DNA from: Parendozoicomonas verongulae
GTDB lineage: Bacteria; Pseudomonadota; Gammaproteobacteria; Pseudomonadales; Endozoicomonadaceae
NCBI RefSeq assembly: GCF_009711465.1
Contig: NZ_SMME01000870.1
Coordinates: 1 to 64,000, forward strand
Length of the DNA stretch: 64,000 nucleotides
Reading direction: 5' to 3'
The position numbers and the translations under genes are program-made. The notes under the pieces were generated by a model, which ran no database searches, was not told the DNA's origin, and saw nothing but the letters and a program-made list of their open reading frames with translations. Shown piece after piece: positions 18,717-29,086 of this stretch (positions within the stretch are counted from its first letter, which is position 1; the number at the start of each line of letters is the position of its first letter).

Positions 18717-20069
18717 TCAGGCAAACTCTCCAGTCCCGCCAACATGCCCACGGGCACTCACACAGCCCTCCAGAGAAAGCGCATCCTGCACGCCATATTC
18801 AATCACACCGGAGAACTGCTGTAGTTCATTCAGTGTCATGTCTGAAAGGTCTTTACCGGTGTTCAAACCATAAGCCACGGCCTTGCCGACAATTTCGTGA
18901 GCTTCACGGAAGGGTACGCCTTTCTTCACAAGGTAATCGGCCAGATCGGTTGCCGTAGCAAAGCCTTTCCTGGTAGCAGCGCGCATATTCTCCGGTTTGG
19001 ATTTGATATGGGGCACCATATCCGCAAAAGCTCGAAGGCAGTCTTTCACCGTATCCGCGGCATCAAACAGTGGTTCCTTGTCTTCCTGATTATCTTTGTT
19101 GTAAGCCAGCGGCTGACCTTTCATCAGTGTCAACAGACTCATCAGATGGCCATTCACACGTCCTGTTTTGCCGCGCACCAGTTCCGGTATATCGGGGTTT
19201 TTCTTTTGGGGCATGATGGAGGAGCCGGTACAGAACCGATCTGGCATTTCGATAAAGTCGAACTGCTGAGATGTCCACAGCACCAGTTCTTCCGACATTC
19301 TGGAGAGGTGAGTCAGCACCAATGCGCTGGCGGAGCAGAACTCGATGGCGAAGTCCCGATCACTGACGGAATCCAGTGAGTTAGCCGTTGGCGCATCAAA
19401 CCCCAGAAGCTCCGCAGTATAGTTACGATCAATCGGGAAGGTAGTTCCCGCCAAAGCTGCTGCGCCGAGGGGGCTTTGATTCATACGTTTGCGGCAGTCC
19501 TGCATACGGCTGGAGTCGCGCACTAACATTTCTCGCCAGGCTCTGAGGTGATGTCCGAAGGTAATGGGCTGGGCAACCTGCAGGTGAGTAAAGCCCGGCA
19601 TGATAGTTTTGTTTTCTTTATCGGCCAGTTCTGTCAGGCCATTTTGTAACCGTTCCAGCTCATCAAGAATATTGTCGATTTCATCCCGCAGCCAGAGACG
19701 TATATCGGTAGCTACCTGATCATTTCTGGAACGGCCGGTATGCAGCTTCTTACCTGCAATACCAATCTTTTCAGTCAGCCGCGCTTCTATATTCATATGA
19801 ATATCTTCCAACGCTACCGACCATTCAAACTCGCCCCGCTCAATTTCGCCTTCAATGTCTGCAAGGCCATGTAGAATACTTTCCAGCTCTTCGTCTGTAA
19901 GAATACTGGCCTTGTTAAGCATTTTAGCGTGGGCTTTGGAGCCCTTGATATCGTGATGATAAAGGCGCTTATCAAAATCAATTGATGCCGTGAATCGCGC
20001 AACGAACGCATCCACTGGTTCGCTGAATCGTCCGCCCCACTGCTGATTTGATTTCACCTTCTCACTCAT
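18717..20069 (-). CDS. argH: Argininosuccinate lyase
   Basis: Last step of arginine synthesis: argininosuccinate to arginine plus fumarate (450 aa). The fumarase-superfamily signature [12 protein letters not shown] is present near residue 280. The N-terminus reads [21 protein letters not shown], and [13 protein letters not shown] and [14 protein letters not shown] are the other conserved active-site regions. Divergent from algZ, reproducing the argH-algZ-algR arrangement of Pseudomonas. Confidence 0.96.
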   Translation of the reverse strand: MSEKVKSNQQWGGRFSEPVDAFVARFTASIDFDKRLYHHDIKGSKAHAKMLNKASILTDEELESILHGLADIEGEIERGEFEWSVALEDIHMNIEARLTEKIGIAGKKLHTGRSRNDQVATDIRLWLRDEIDNILDELERLQNGLTELADKENKTIMPGFTHLQVAQPITFGHHLRAWREMLVRDSSRMQDCRKRMNQSPLGAAALAGTTFPIDRNYTAELLGFDAPTANSLDSVSDRDFAIEFCSASALVLTHLSRMSEELVLWTSQQFDFIEMPDRFCTGSSIMPQKKNPDIPELVRGKTGRVNGHLMSLLTLMKGQPLAYNKDNQEDKEPLFDAADTVKDCLRAFADMVPHIKSKPENMRAATRKGFATATDLADYLVKKGVPFREAHEIVGKAVAYGLNTGKDLSDMTLNELQQFSGVIEYGVQDALSLEGCVSARGHVGGTGEFA

Positions 20070-20214
20070 GATGTCTGCATCCCGAGAAATGTTTTGCTTA
20101 TTGATTTATAAATGGACTTGTCGGGAGATTATACCGCTGGCGACATTTCTTCGCTTCCCGATTAGCGGTATAACTAAGGAATAAATTCTAATAGCGTATA
20201 AGTTGAGCCTGTTG

Positions 20215-21300
20215 ATGAGTCTGCCCGACAAAGATGCAGATAATTTTTTTCTACCCAATATTTGCTCCCCCCGTGCAGTATTTCTGCTGGTTGTTATTGC
20301 TGAGCTGTTTGTGCTGGTTCTGGTTCTTGCCTGGACAGGTGCTGGCACCTTTGACTGGAATCGTCTGGCGCTGACCTCCTTGTTTGTGCAATGGATTGTG
20401 CTGGTTTCGGCCGCTGTCATCTGCAGCCTGCGGCCACTGCTGTACCGAGCTAACCCTGCCGTTATCACAGGTACATGTCTGTCGGTATGCCTTGCTGTAA
20501 CATCCCTGTTTACGCTGATTTCTATATGGATTATGGGAAGCCTCTCTCTTTCCACCCTTAGTCCCGGGGCGCCTGTCAGCTTCTGGCAGGAGCAGGACGG
20601 TCAGCTTCTTCGTAACAATATTATTGCTCTGATTATGGGAACCATGGTGTTGCGTTACTTCTTTCTGCAAAAGGAAGTTTTACGTCAGCAACAGGCCGAG
20701 CTGAACTCTCGCATCCAGTCTCTTCACTCCCGCATTCAGCCGCACTTTCTGTTTAACAGTATGAATACGATTGCCAGCCTGATTACCTCACGGCCACAGA
20801 TTGCCGAGCAAGTGGTTGAGGATCTGGCAGACTTGTTCCGTGCCAGTCTGGATAAGGCCACCATTCTCATTTCCGTAAAGGAAGAAATCGCTCTAGCCAG
20901 GCAGTATCTCAATATCGAATCTCTGCGCTTTGGAGAACGCCTCAACACAGTCTGGAAAACTGATGAGTTCTCTCCGGATGCAGTGATTCCAAAACTTTGC
21001 CTGCAACCCATTCTGGAAAATGCGGTTTATCACGGCATTCAGCCCGACCCGCAAGGCGGTGAGGTGCATATAAATATCTGCAGTGAGAAGCAGATCATAA
21101 CTTTAACAGTGCGCAATACACTTCCTCAGCAAGATGTGGATAACTCTTCTCATGGCAACAAGATGGCACTGAATAATATTACCGACCGACTCCAGGCACT
21201 CTATGGAGACGAAGCAGGTTTGCAAACCCGCATTTATCAGAGCGACAATCGTAGCTGGTTTGAAACCACCCTTAACTGCCCGGACAGATCAAAAAGCTAG
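20215..21300 (+). CDS. algZ: Sensor histidine kinase AlgZ/FimS (LytS family)
   Basis: Membrane sensor kinase partner of AlgR (361 aa). The N-terminus NFFLPNICSPRAVFLLVV and FDWNRLALTSLFVQWIVL match Pseudomonas AlgZ closely. Four or more membrane segments span about 15-160. The His_kinase domain has SRIQPHFLFNSMNTIASL (phosphoacceptor His), and the C-terminal ATPase is recognisable from LQPILENAVYHGI. ATG at 20215 is preferred over TTG at 20203, both weakly supported. In Pseudomonas the pair controls alginate, twitching motility and virulence genes; its regulon here is unknown. Confidence 0.9.
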   Translation: MSLPDKDADNFFLPNICSPRAVFLLVVIAELFVLVLVLAWTGAGTFDWNRLALTSLFVQWIVLVSAAVICSLRPLLYRANPAVITGTCLSVCLAVTSLFTLISIWIMGSLSLSTLSPGAPVSFWQEQDGQLLRNNIIALIMGTMVLRYFFLQKEVLRQQQAELNSRIQSLHSRIQPHFLFNSMNTIASLITSRPQIAEQVVEDLADLFRASLDKATILISVKEEIALARQYLNIESLRFGERLNTVWKTDEFSPDAVIPKLCLQPILENAVYHGIQPDPQGGEVHINICSEKQIITLTVRNTLPQQDVDNSSHGNKMALNNITDRLQALYGDEAGLQTRIYQSDNRSWFETTLNCPDRSKS

Positions 21301-21318
21301 AAGACATAAACGTACAAC

Positions 21319-22083
21319 ATGACCATAAACAACAATATAAAGGTACTGGTCTGCGACGATGAACCTCTCGCCCGAGAACGCATGCGCATAATGCTGGACC
21401 GCATTACGGGTGTTGAAGCAGTAAAAGAAGAAGCAGGGGACGGTCAACACGCTTTGCAGTTGATTGAAAAACACACACCAGATATTGTCCTTCTGGACAT
21501 TCGTATGCCGGGGATGGATGGCCTTGCCTGTGCACAACATATCGCCAGGATGGACACACCACCCGCTGTGATCTTCTGCACAGCCTACAATGATCACGCT
21601 CTTGATGCTTTTAAGGCGCAAGCCGTGGATTACCTGTTAAAGCCCGTTCGTCAGGCTCAGTTAGAAGACACTCTACAGCGTGCCCAACGCCTGACCCGCT
21701 CACAGCTCTCCGCACTTAATGCCAAACAGGGTGAAGGTGCCCAGCAATCTCCCGACAGTCATATCTCAGCCCGCACTCACAAAGGTATTGAGCTGATTCC
21801 AGTTGACGACATCACCCTGTTTCATGCGGACCACAAATATGTCACCGTGCACTACAGCAGGGGGGAAGTATTGATTGATGAATCTCTCAAGAGCCTTCAG
21901 AGCAGGCTGGGGGAAAGCTTTGTACGCATCCACAGAAACGCCCTTGTCGCTCATGACGCCATCGAAAATTTTATGCGTAACGAGCAAGGCTTTTATGAAA
22001 TACATATTCGTGGAAAGGAACATCCTATGGTTGTCAGCAGGCGCCATGTTGCCTCTGTCCGGCGCCTGCTATCAAACAGATAA
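21319..22083 (+). CDS. algR: Response regulator AlgR (LytTR DNA-binding)
   Basis: 254-aa regulator: receiver domain (about 8-125) with CDDEPLARERM acidic pocket, phospho-acceptor Asp in DIVLLDIRMPGMDG and Lys in YLLKPVRQAQ. The LytTR domain (about 150-250) has the FVRIHRNALVAHDAI signature. Starts 18 bp after algZ and is surely co-transcribed. In Pseudomonas hemC follows directly; here about 10 kb of accessory genes intervene and the next gene converges on algR. Confidence 0.93.
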   Translation: MTINNNIKVLVCDDEPLARERMRIMLDRITGVEAVKEEAGDGQHALQLIEKHTPDIVLLDIRMPGMDGLACAQHIARMDTPPAVIFCTAYNDHALDAFKAQAVDYLLKPVRQAQLEDTLQRAQRLTRSQLSALNAKQGEGAQQSPDSHISARTHKGIELIPVDDITLFHADHKYVTVHYSRGEVLIDESLKSLQSRLGESFVRIHRNALVAHDAIENFMRNEQGFYEIHIRGKEHPMVVSRRHVASVRRLLSNR

Positions 22084-22099
22084 GAACCTCGGGTTAGCT

Positions 22100-24157
22100 T
22101 TATTTACCTCCCTCTAAACTCACCTGTCTCAAAAATATTGCCTGATCCTTAACAGAAAGCTCCTCTTTGAGACTGCTAGAATGTTTCCGAATCATATCTG
22201 CAAGTTGATTCTTTACCGGCACCCTTTTCAGCTTAAACAGGGGGGTTCTGGGCAAAACCACACCCGGCTTAAGCACATGAATTAATTCTTCCACAGGCAA
22301 CTCATGAGCTTCAAGACCTCTCGATTCTCGTAGAGCTTTGAGAACCTGTTCTGGCGACACCTCGTGTCCAGGGTGAGGGTTAACAATCAAGGCTACCCTT
22401 TCATCCGCAGTTGCTGTATCAGTGTACTTTTGTATTCCGATAGACATGGACTCCTGAACCCCTGCCACGGTATTCGCGATAGTTTCAATACTCTCAGGGT
22501 TTACGTTTTGACCACCAACAATAATAATTTCCTTTGAACGACCAGTTAACTTAAGGTGGCCCTCTTTCAGAACGCCTTTATCTCCAGTTTTTATCCAGCG
22601 CCGTCCGTGCTTGTCAACGATGAATGTTTTGGCTGTCTCATCAGGGCAGTCATAGTACCCGGAGCAAACATTATCACCAGAAACCAACACATCCCCTTCG
22701 TCGTCCACCGCATACATTTCAAGATCAATACCAGCACTTATATCTGCATCATCAGGAATATTGGCAATTACAAGGTCGACATAAGGCAAAGGTACCAGTC
22801 CCGCCCCTGGCTCTAGTTCCAAAGCTATAGCAACAGTGGTTTCAGACATACCATACCCCTCGGTAATGTTGGTGCCGAAAACACGTTGCACCGCGGTTCG
22901 CGTCGTGCTTCTTGTAGCTGAGGCTCCAGAGATAACCAGAGTTGGCTTTTTATTTTCAAATACTTTTGTGAGGCTTTCCGACATCCCCGTCGCTAATCTA
23001 TGCAATAGTTTATCAACCCCAAACACCATGTCAGGCTGACTATTTGACAAGGTTGACATGAGCTCTTTGGCATTACGAGGGTCTGCTACGAGATGCAAAG
23101 TTCCTTTCACTGTAGGTGTAACACCGAGCGCCACCAATAAACCAAATGAGTGAGTCATCGGCAGAGGCATCCACATAGAAGGGTTTTCTGGTGCGTCCCT
23201 CATATAGTGCTGCAATATATCCACAACCTGCGCATGGTTTGAAAACAGGTTTTTATAGCTGATGGGTATAGCTTTAGGTGTCCCGGTTGTGCCACTGGTA
23301 AACTGCAATATAGCTGTATCATCAGGCTTTTTTTGAAAGTATCTCAGCTCTCCACTCTCTCCAATGTTTATAGCCTGTGATAAAGAGATGCTCCCCCTTG
23401 GAGGGGTTTGGGTCTTGCCCTGCAACGATGCCCCTGTCGTCACCGCCAGTCGCTTAAGTCCCCCCACAATACCTCTCCCTTTATCAGCATCCATAACTCC
23501 AGACATCACGAGTGGTATACTGGAGAAATCACTTTCTCCTCCCCTTTCGGTTTCCAGCCTGTTAGCCACATCGATTCCAGCATCCACTACTTTAGAGTGT
23601 GTTTTCATGCCAATCAGCATGGATGCTCCCGATGCCTGCAATTGCTGCCCGAGTTTAACTGTCAGCATCTCATGATCGCCAGCTGTCAGAACAATCACAG
23701 GCACCAAACCTGCCCTGAAAACTCCCAGCAGAGTAACCAGTAGTTCCGGTGAAGAAGGCATCATCACTGCCACGCGAGCATTATCTGGAAATTTCTGCCT
23801 TTGTAGAAAAACAGCCAGGGCTTTACTCTGTCGATCTAATTGATTAACCGTGAGCTTCTTTTGCAAACCTGTCACAGCTATACGAGTAGCTGCATCTGAA
23901 GTAGCGAAATAATCTCCCCATAATGCCTCAATATCGATAGAGGGCGGGCTCAATTCCGGGTTAGTGGTCAGCTTTTTCTGAATATTGTCTGGGTAGTGCT
24001 TAAACCATGGCTTATCAGCCCAGTTGACGGCTTGTACGCTTGAGCAAAAAAACAATAACGCAAGGGAAAAGCATAACCTCCTGTTGACTACAGTTACGTA
24101 AGTCCAAAACTCATTGCGATCATCTGATTTCATGCGAGGAAAGCCTAAAGGAAACAT
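22100..24157 (-). CDS. AMP-forming acyl/aryl-CoA ligase-like protein with signal-peptide-like N-terminus
   Basis: Adenylate-forming (ANL) enzyme of 685 aa. Motifs: ILQFTSGTTGTPKAIPIS (A3, about 285-300), TEGYGMSETTVA (A5), WIKTGDKGVLKEGHLKLTGR (A7/A8), and a C-terminal PRTPLFKLKR in place of the usual PKTxxGKIxR, keeping a Lys candidate. Residues about 24-43 (RRLCFSLALLFFCSSVQA) look like a signal peptide or membrane anchor before a FadD-like start (WFKHYPDNIQKKL). Start is set at 24157 (AGGT upstream) because the longer frame begins inside the spoVR terminator. Converges with algR with almost no gap. Substrate unknown; more AT-rich than its neighbours. Confidence 0.75.
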   Translation of the reverse strand: MFPLGFPRMKSDDRNEFWTYVTVVNRRLCFSLALLFFCSSVQAVNWADKPWFKHYPDNIQKKLTTNPELSPPSIDIEALWGDYFATSDAATRIAVTGLQKKLTVNQLDRQSKALAVFLQRQKFPDNARVAVMMPSSPELLVTLLGVFRAGLVPVIVLTAGDHEMLTVKLGQQLQASGASMLIGMKTHSKVVDAGIDVANRLETERGGESDFSSIPLVMSGVMDADKGRGIVGGLKRLAVTTGASLQGKTQTPPRGSISLSQAINIGESGELRYFQKKPDDTAILQFTSGTTGTPKAIPISYKNLFSNHAQVVDILQHYMRDAPENPSMWMPLPMTHSFGLLVALGVTPTVKGTLHLVADPRNAKELMSTLSNSQPDMVFGVDKLLHRLATGMSESLTKVFENKKPTLVISGASATRSTTRTAVQRVFGTNITEGYGMSETTVAIALELEPGAGLVPLPYVDLVIANIPDDADISAGIDLEMYAVDDEGDVLVSGDNVCSGYYDCPDETAKTFIVDKHGRRWIKTGDKGVLKEGHLKLTGRSKEIIIVGGQNVNPESIETIANTVAGVQESMSIGIQKYTDTATADERVALIVNPHPGHEVSPEQVLKALRESRGLEAHELPVEELIHVLKPGVVLPRTPLFKLKRVPVKNQLADMIRKHSSSLKEELSVKDQAIFLRQVSLEGGK

Positions 24158-24211
24158 ACTTCTACCTGTTCTTACGCTATTACCTGCTGGAAGAACTCCA
24201 TTGTAGGCGAA

Positions 24212-24240
24212 TAAAAAAATGCTGGGCATAAAGCCCAGCT
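24212..24240 (-). terminator. Terminator downstream of spoVR
   Basis: GCTGGGC / GCCCAGC perfect 7-bp stem (24221-24227 and 24233-24239) followed on the minus strand by a T-run (24212-24220). It lies 27 bp after the spoVR stop and isolates the ligase gene from that operon. Confidence 0.85.
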
Positions 24241-24266
24241 AGCACAAGAAAAAAGATTGCGGTTTT

Positions 24267-25793
24267 TTAAGCCGCCTCGCTATCGCCTCCCTTGGCTGAC
24301 GTTGAATAGGTTTCAAGAACCTGCTCGCCATCAACCGACTCCAGCCGCACATCAAAACCCCAAAGGCTTTGAATGTGGCCCAGAATTTCGTTGGTGCTGC
24401 CATTATCCAGAGGGCAGTTTTTATGACGGTAATGACGAAGCGTCATCGACCGATCGCCCTTGGCATCCACGCTGTATACCTGAATATTAGGTTCCAGATT
24501 TCCCAGGTTGTACTGTGCAGCCAGATTCTGACGCAGCTGCCGGAAGCCTTCATCGTTGTGAATAGCCCCCACTTCCAGATAGTTATTTGCCTCTTCAGAG
24601 ACAATCGTGAACAGACGCATATCCCGCATCACTTTCGGTGAGAGATACTGGAGGATAAAGCTCTCATCCTTAAAGTTACGCATGGCATAGTCCAGCACTT
24701 CCCCCCAGTTCTGATTGCCTGCAAAGTCCGGGAACCAGCGTTTGTCTTCATCTGTGGGATCAAGGCAAATGCGCTTGATATCTGTGAAGATGTTGAAGCC
24801 CAGAGTGTAAGGGTTCAAACCACTGTAGCGGGGATCATCAAACTCCGGCTGGAACACGACATTGGTGTGAGACTGCAAAAACTCCAGCATGCTGCCGTCG
24901 GTAATAATTCCCCTGTCGTGCAATTCATGCATCAGGGTGTAGTGCCAGAAGGTCGCCCACCCTTCGTTCATCACTTTGGTTTGCTTTTGTGGATAGAAGT
25001 ATTGCGCCATCTTCCGCACGATACGGATCAGTTCACGCTGCCAGGTGTCCAGCAATGGCGCGTGCTTCTCAATAAAGTAGAGAATGTTCTCTTCCGGATC
25101 CGCCGGGAAGCGGGCTTCCACCTTCTCTTCCTTGCGGAACTTCTGGGGAATCGTGGTCCAGATATCATTCAGTGTGCGCTGAATATACTCTTCCCGCTCC
25201 TTCTGACGATGCTTTTCTTCATCAGCAGACAGCGGCACCGGACGTTTATAGCGGTTCACTCCCTGACTTTGCAGAGAGTGCGCTGCATCCAGAATTTCCT
25301 CCACCGCATCAATGCCATATTTCTCTTCACACTGAGCGATGTAGTTTTTGGCGAACATCAGGTAGTCAATTATAGAATCCGCATCCGTCCAGGCCCGGAA
25401 CAGATAGTTCCCCTTGAAGAATGAGTTATGGCCATAGCAGGCGTGGGCAATTACCAGCGTCTGCATAGTCATGGAGTTCTCTTCCATCAGGTAGGAGATA
25501 CAGGGGTTGGAGTTAATCACAATCTCGTAGGCCAGCCCCATCTGGCCTCGCTGATAGTTTCCCTGGTTGGCAAGAAACTGCTTACCGAAAGACCAGTGGT
25601 TATACATCAACGGCATACCCACCGATGCATAAGCATCCAGCATCTGCTCGGAGCTGATTACTTCAATCTGGTTGGGGTAAGTATCCAGACCAAACTCTTT
25701 GGCAATCCTGGCAATCTCATGATCGATAGATTCAATCAACCCGAAGTTCCACTCCGAGCCGGTAAACAGGGGGGCTTTTGCTGACTTGGTCAT
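24267..25793 (-). CDS. SpoVR family protein
   Basis: 508-aa member of the SpoVR/YcgB family (E. coli YcgB). The family-typical SEWNFGLIESIDHEIARIAKEFGLDTYPNQ opening, MPLMYNHWSFGKQF, YLMEENSMTMQTLVIAHACYGHN and NEGWATFWHYTLMHELHD are all recognisable. Biochemical role is unresolved; the family is linked to stress and stationary phase. Start overlaps the yhbH stop by four bases, indicating coupling in the prkA-yhbH-spoVR operon. Confidence 0.93.
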   Translation of the reverse strand: MTKSAKAPLFTGSEWNFGLIESIDHEIARIAKEFGLDTYPNQIEVISSEQMLDAYASVGMPLMYNHWSFGKQFLANQGNYQRGQMGLAYEIVINSNPCISYLMEENSMTMQTLVIAHACYGHNSFFKGNYLFRAWTDADSIIDYLMFAKNYIAQCEEKYGIDAVEEILDAAHSLQSQGVNRYKRPVPLSADEEKHRQKEREEYIQRTLNDIWTTIPQKFRKEEKVEARFPADPEENILYFIEKHAPLLDTWQRELIRIVRKMAQYFYPQKQTKVMNEGWATFWHYTLMHELHDRGIITDGSMLEFLQSHTNVVFQPEFDDPRYSGLNPYTLGFNIFTDIKRICLDPTDEDKRWFPDFAGNQNWGEVLDYAMRNFKDESFILQYLSPKVMRDMRLFTIVSEEANNYLEVGAIHNDEGFRQLRQNLAAQYNLGNLEPNIQVYSVDAKGDRSMTLRHYRHKNCPLDNGSTNEILGHIQSLWGFDVRLESVDGEQVLETYSTSAKGGDSEAA

Positions 25794-27079
25794 GCCATCG
25801 CCTCCTTCTTCTCAAACAGTTCACGGAACACCGGATAGATATCCGTCGGCCCCTTGATATGGGACATGGCAAAGTGGTCAGGGTGCGCCTGTTCCAGCTT
25901 CTTGTACTCGTGCCACAGGTTCTGATGATGACGGTCGGTAATCTCGACATAGGCGTAGTATGCCAGATTCTTCATCATATCTTCCGAGATAACCTTCGAG
26001 CACTTGGGCGAATCTGCCTCCCAGTTATCACCATCCGAAGCCTGGGCCACGTAGATGTTGTACTTCTTGGGATCGTACCGTTCGTCGATAATATCCCGTG
26101 CCAGCGTTAGGGCAGACGACACCACCGTTCCACCAGTTTCCCGCGCGTAGAAGAAATCGTGCTCATCGCACTCTTTTGCTTCGGCGTGGTGGCGGATAAA
26201 TACCACTTCCACCTTCTCGTAGTTCCGCTGCAGGAACATATAGAGCAGGAAGAAGAAACGCTTGGCCATATCCTTTATGTCACGGGTCATGGAGCCAGAT
26301 ACATCCATCACGCAGAACATCACTGCGCTACTGGACGGCAGTGGCACTTTAATCAGGTTGTTGAACTTGAGATCAAAGTCATCAATAAACGGCAGCCGTT
26401 TGATTTTCTCGTTCAGTTCCTTAATACGCAGTTTAATTTCTTCTGCCCGTGCCTCATTGGTATCGTCCGGGCTGACTTCCATCTCCCGCAGTTCACGCTT
26501 GAGGGCACGAATCTCTTTGCGATCCTTGCCAGACAAAGCAATCCGCCGTGCGTGTGCACCACGCAGGGAGCGAATCACATTCAAACGATCCGGCGCACCG
26601 GCACTGGTGAAACCACCACGGCGGAAAGCAAACTCGCTGCTTTCCTTTAGCTCTTTGCGCACCATGTTGGGCAGCTCAAGATCGTCAAACAGATACTCGA
26701 GAAACTCATCACGGTTAATCTGGAAGGCAAAATCGTCCAGGCCTTCACCACTGTCGGAGGCATCTCCTCCGCCACCGCCTTTGCCCTTTCCCTTACCGCC
26801 CTTGGGCTTGGGAAAACGGTCGCCTGTCACGAACTCTTTATTGCCCGGATGGGTCTGATCCCGATCACCACCTTCTCCGTGATGGAAGAAGGGCTCGGAC
26901 AAACTTTTCCGGGAAATAGTTATTTCTTCACCACTATCAGTGTCGGTGATACTTCTGCTGTTCACCGCGTCGTTTACAGCTTTCTGGATCTGCCGGCGAT
27001 AACGGCGCATAAAACGCTCGCGATTCACCGTACTCTTCCCTTTACTGTTACGACGGCGGTCTATGATAATACTGCTCAT
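25790..27079 (-). CDS. DUF444 / YeaH-YhbH family VWA-like protein
   Basis: 429-aa protein of the YeaH/YhbH family. The N-terminus is basic (RRRNSKGKSTVNRERFMRR), followed by a Gly/Lys linker (about 90-110). The C-terminal von Willebrand A-like domain has MIDAS motif MDVSGSM near residue 265 and ETGGTVVSSALTLA. Start 27079 has GGAGGT upstream. The E. coli counterpart yeaH is co-expressed with the YeaG kinase under starvation; the molecular role is unknown. Confidence 0.92.
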   Translation of the reverse strand: MSSIIIDRRRNSKGKSTVNRERFMRRYRRQIQKAVNDAVNSRSITDTDSGEEITISRKSLSEPFFHHGEGGDRDQTHPGNKEFVTGDRFPKPKGGKGKGKGGGGGDASDSGEGLDDFAFQINRDEFLEYLFDDLELPNMVRKELKESSEFAFRRGGFTSAGAPDRLNVIRSLRGAHARRIALSGKDRKEIRALKRELREMEVSPDDTNEARAEEIKLRIKELNEKIKRLPFIDDFDLKFNNLIKVPLPSSSAVMFCVMDVSGSMTRDIKDMAKRFFFLLYMFLQRNYEKVEVVFIRHHAEAKECDEHDFFYARETGGTVVSSALTLARDIIDERYDPKKYNIYVAQASDGDNWEADSPKCSKVISEDMMKNLAYYAYVEITDRHHQNLWHEYKKLEQAHPDHFAMSHIKGPTDIYPVFRELFEKKEAMA

Positions 27080-27163
27080 AAACACCTCCAGCTTTGTGTC
27101 AGGAAAGACTGGGGCGACTCCCTAAGGAGCCCCCCGTCGTGTTATACACATGACTGTCTGACG

Positions 27164-29086
27164 TTACTGAGACTTGCGAACCCGGATATACCATTCGCAC
27201 AGCAGGCGTACCTGCTTCTCGGTGTAGCCATGCTTCATCATCCGTTCCACAAAATCGTGGTGCTTCTTCCGCTCATCCTGGCTGGACTTGGTGTTAAAGC
27301 TGATCACCGGCAGCAGATCTTCAGTATTGGAGAACATCTTCTTCTCAATCACTGAGCGCATCTTCTCGTAGCTCAACCAGCTTGGGTTCTTACCTTCATG
27401 ATTGGCGCGAGCCCGCAACACAAAGTTCACTACTTCGTTACGGAAGTCCTTCGGATTGGCGATACCCGCAGGCTTCTCGATCTTCTCCAGCTCATCGCTC
27501 AATGTTGCTCGGTCGAGGATGTGGCCGGTGTCAGGGTCACGGAACTCCTGATCCTGAATCCAGAAATCAGCGTAAGTGATGTAGCGGTCAAAGATATTCT
27601 GGCCGTACTCAGAGTAGGACTCCAGATAAGCAGTCTGAATCTCTTTGCCCAGGAACTCCACATACTTGGGCGCCAGGTATTCCTTGATGAAACGCATATA
27701 GCGATCATGGGTTTCCTGTGGGAACTGCTGCTGCTCAATCTCACGCTCCAGCACATACAGCAGATGAACCGGGTTGGCTGCCACTTCTGATGAGTCGAAG
27801 TTAAAGACCTTGGACAGAGTCTTGAACGCGAAACGAGTGGAGAGACCTTCCATGCCTTCATCAACACCGGCCGCATCCTTGTACTCTTGCAGAGACTTGG
27901 CGTGTGGATCGGTATCTTTCAGATTTTCACCGTCGTATATTCGCATTTTGGAGTAGGCGTTGGAGTTATCAGGCTCCTTGATACGGGACAACGTGGTGAA
28001 CTGAGCCAGCATCTTCAAAGTGTCAGGTGCACAGGGCGACTGCTTCAAGGAGCTGTGCTCAAGGAGCTTCTCATAAATATGAATCTCTTCACTGACACGG
28101 GTGCAGTAAGGCACCTTGACGATATTCACTCGGTCGATGAAGGCTTCGTTAGTCTTGTTGTTGCGGAATGTCTGCCACTCGGATTCGTTGGAGTGCGCCA
28201 GCAACACACCTTCAAACGGAATCGCGCCGAGGCCTTCGGTACTGTTGTAGTTACCTTCCTGAGTGGCAGTCAGTAACGGGTGGAGTACCTTGATGGGCGC
28301 CTTGAACATTTCGACGAATTCCATGACACCCTGATTGGCACGACACAGGGCTCCGGAGAAGCTGTAAGCGTCTGGATCGTCCTGAGAAAATTCTTCCAGC
28401 TGACGGATATCAACCTTACCAACGAGACTTGAGATGTCCTGATTGTTTTCATCGCCGGGCTCCGTTTTGGCTACTGCAACCTGGTTGAGAATGCTCGGGT
28501 ATAGCTTCACAACGCGGAACTTGGATATGTCGCCGCCGTACTCATGGAGGCGCTTCACTGCCCAAGGTGACATGATGTGACGCAGGTATCTGCGAGGGAT
28601 ACCGTACTCTTCACTCAAAATGGCGCCGTCTTCCGCGTCATCAAACAGCCCCAGTGGTGATTCAAACACCGGCGAGCCCTTGATGGCATAGAACGGCACC
28701 TTCTGGATCAACGCTTTGAGGCGCTCTGCCAGAGAGGATTTACCACCACCCACAGGGCCCAGGAGATAAAGAATCTGCTTCTTCTCTTCCAAACCTTGAG
28801 ATGCATGGCGGAAATAGGAAACGATCTGATCTATGGCTTCTTCCATACCATAGAACTCGTTAAAGGTTGGGTAACGCTTGATGATTTTGTTGGAAAAGAT
28901 ACGGCTCAGGCGCGGATCTCTGGAGGTATCCACCATTTCTGCTTCGCCGATGGCCATGAGCATCCGCTCAGCGGCATTGGCATAGGTACCTGAATCCTGC
29001 TTACACAGGTCCAGATACTCCTGCAGGCTCATTTCTTCCTGTTGTGTAGAGTCGAAACGGCTCTGATAGTGCTGAAACAAGGACAT
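27164..29086 (-). CDS. prkA: PrkA/YeaG family serine protein kinase
   Basis: 640-aa AAA-type protein kinase of the YeaG/PrkA family. Walker A is LLGPVGGGKSSLAERLK near residue 105, within the PrkA AAA domain (about 20-370). The C-terminal PrkA kinase domain follows (about 380-630, with SWLSYEKMRSVIEKKMFSN). Heads the prkA-yhbH-spoVR operon, which in E. coli responds to nitrogen starvation and stationary phase. Reads well along its full length; no defect seen. Confidence 0.94.
   Translation of the reverse strand: MSLFQHYQSRFDSTQQEEMSLQEYLDLCKQDSGTYANAAERMLMAIGEAEMVDTSRDPRLSRIFSNKIIKRYPTFNEFYGMEEAIDQIVSYFRHASQGLEEKKQILYLLGPVGGGKSSLAERLKALIQKVPFYAIKGSPVFESPLGLFDDAEDGAILSEEYGIPRRYLRHIMSPWAVKRLHEYGGDISKFRVVKLYPSILNQVAVAKTEPGDENNQDISSLVGKVDIRQLEEFSQDDPDAYSFSGALCRANQGVMEFVEMFKAPIKVLHPLLTATQEGNYNSTEGLGAIPFEGVLLAHSNESEWQTFRNNKTNEAFIDRVNIVKVPYCTRVSEEIHIYEKLLEHSSLKQSPCAPDTLKMLAQFTTLSRIKEPDNSNAYSKMRIYDGENLKDTDPHAKSLQEYKDAAGVDEGMEGLSTRFAFKTLSKVFNFDSSEVAANPVHLLYVLEREIEQQQFPQETHDRYMRFIKEYLAPKYVEFLGKEIQTAYLESYSEYGQNIFDRYITYADFWIQDQEFRDPDTGHILDRATLSDELEKIEKPAGIANPKDFRNEVVNFVLRARANHEGKNPSWLSYEKMRSVIEKKMFSNTEDLLPVISFNTKSSQDERKKHHDFVERMMKHGYTEKQVRLLCEWYIRVRKSQ

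Noticed and set aside
24158-24229. Longer start for the ligase at 24229
   Set aside because: That ATG lies inside the spoVR terminator hairpin and has no ribosome-binding site; 24157 is better.
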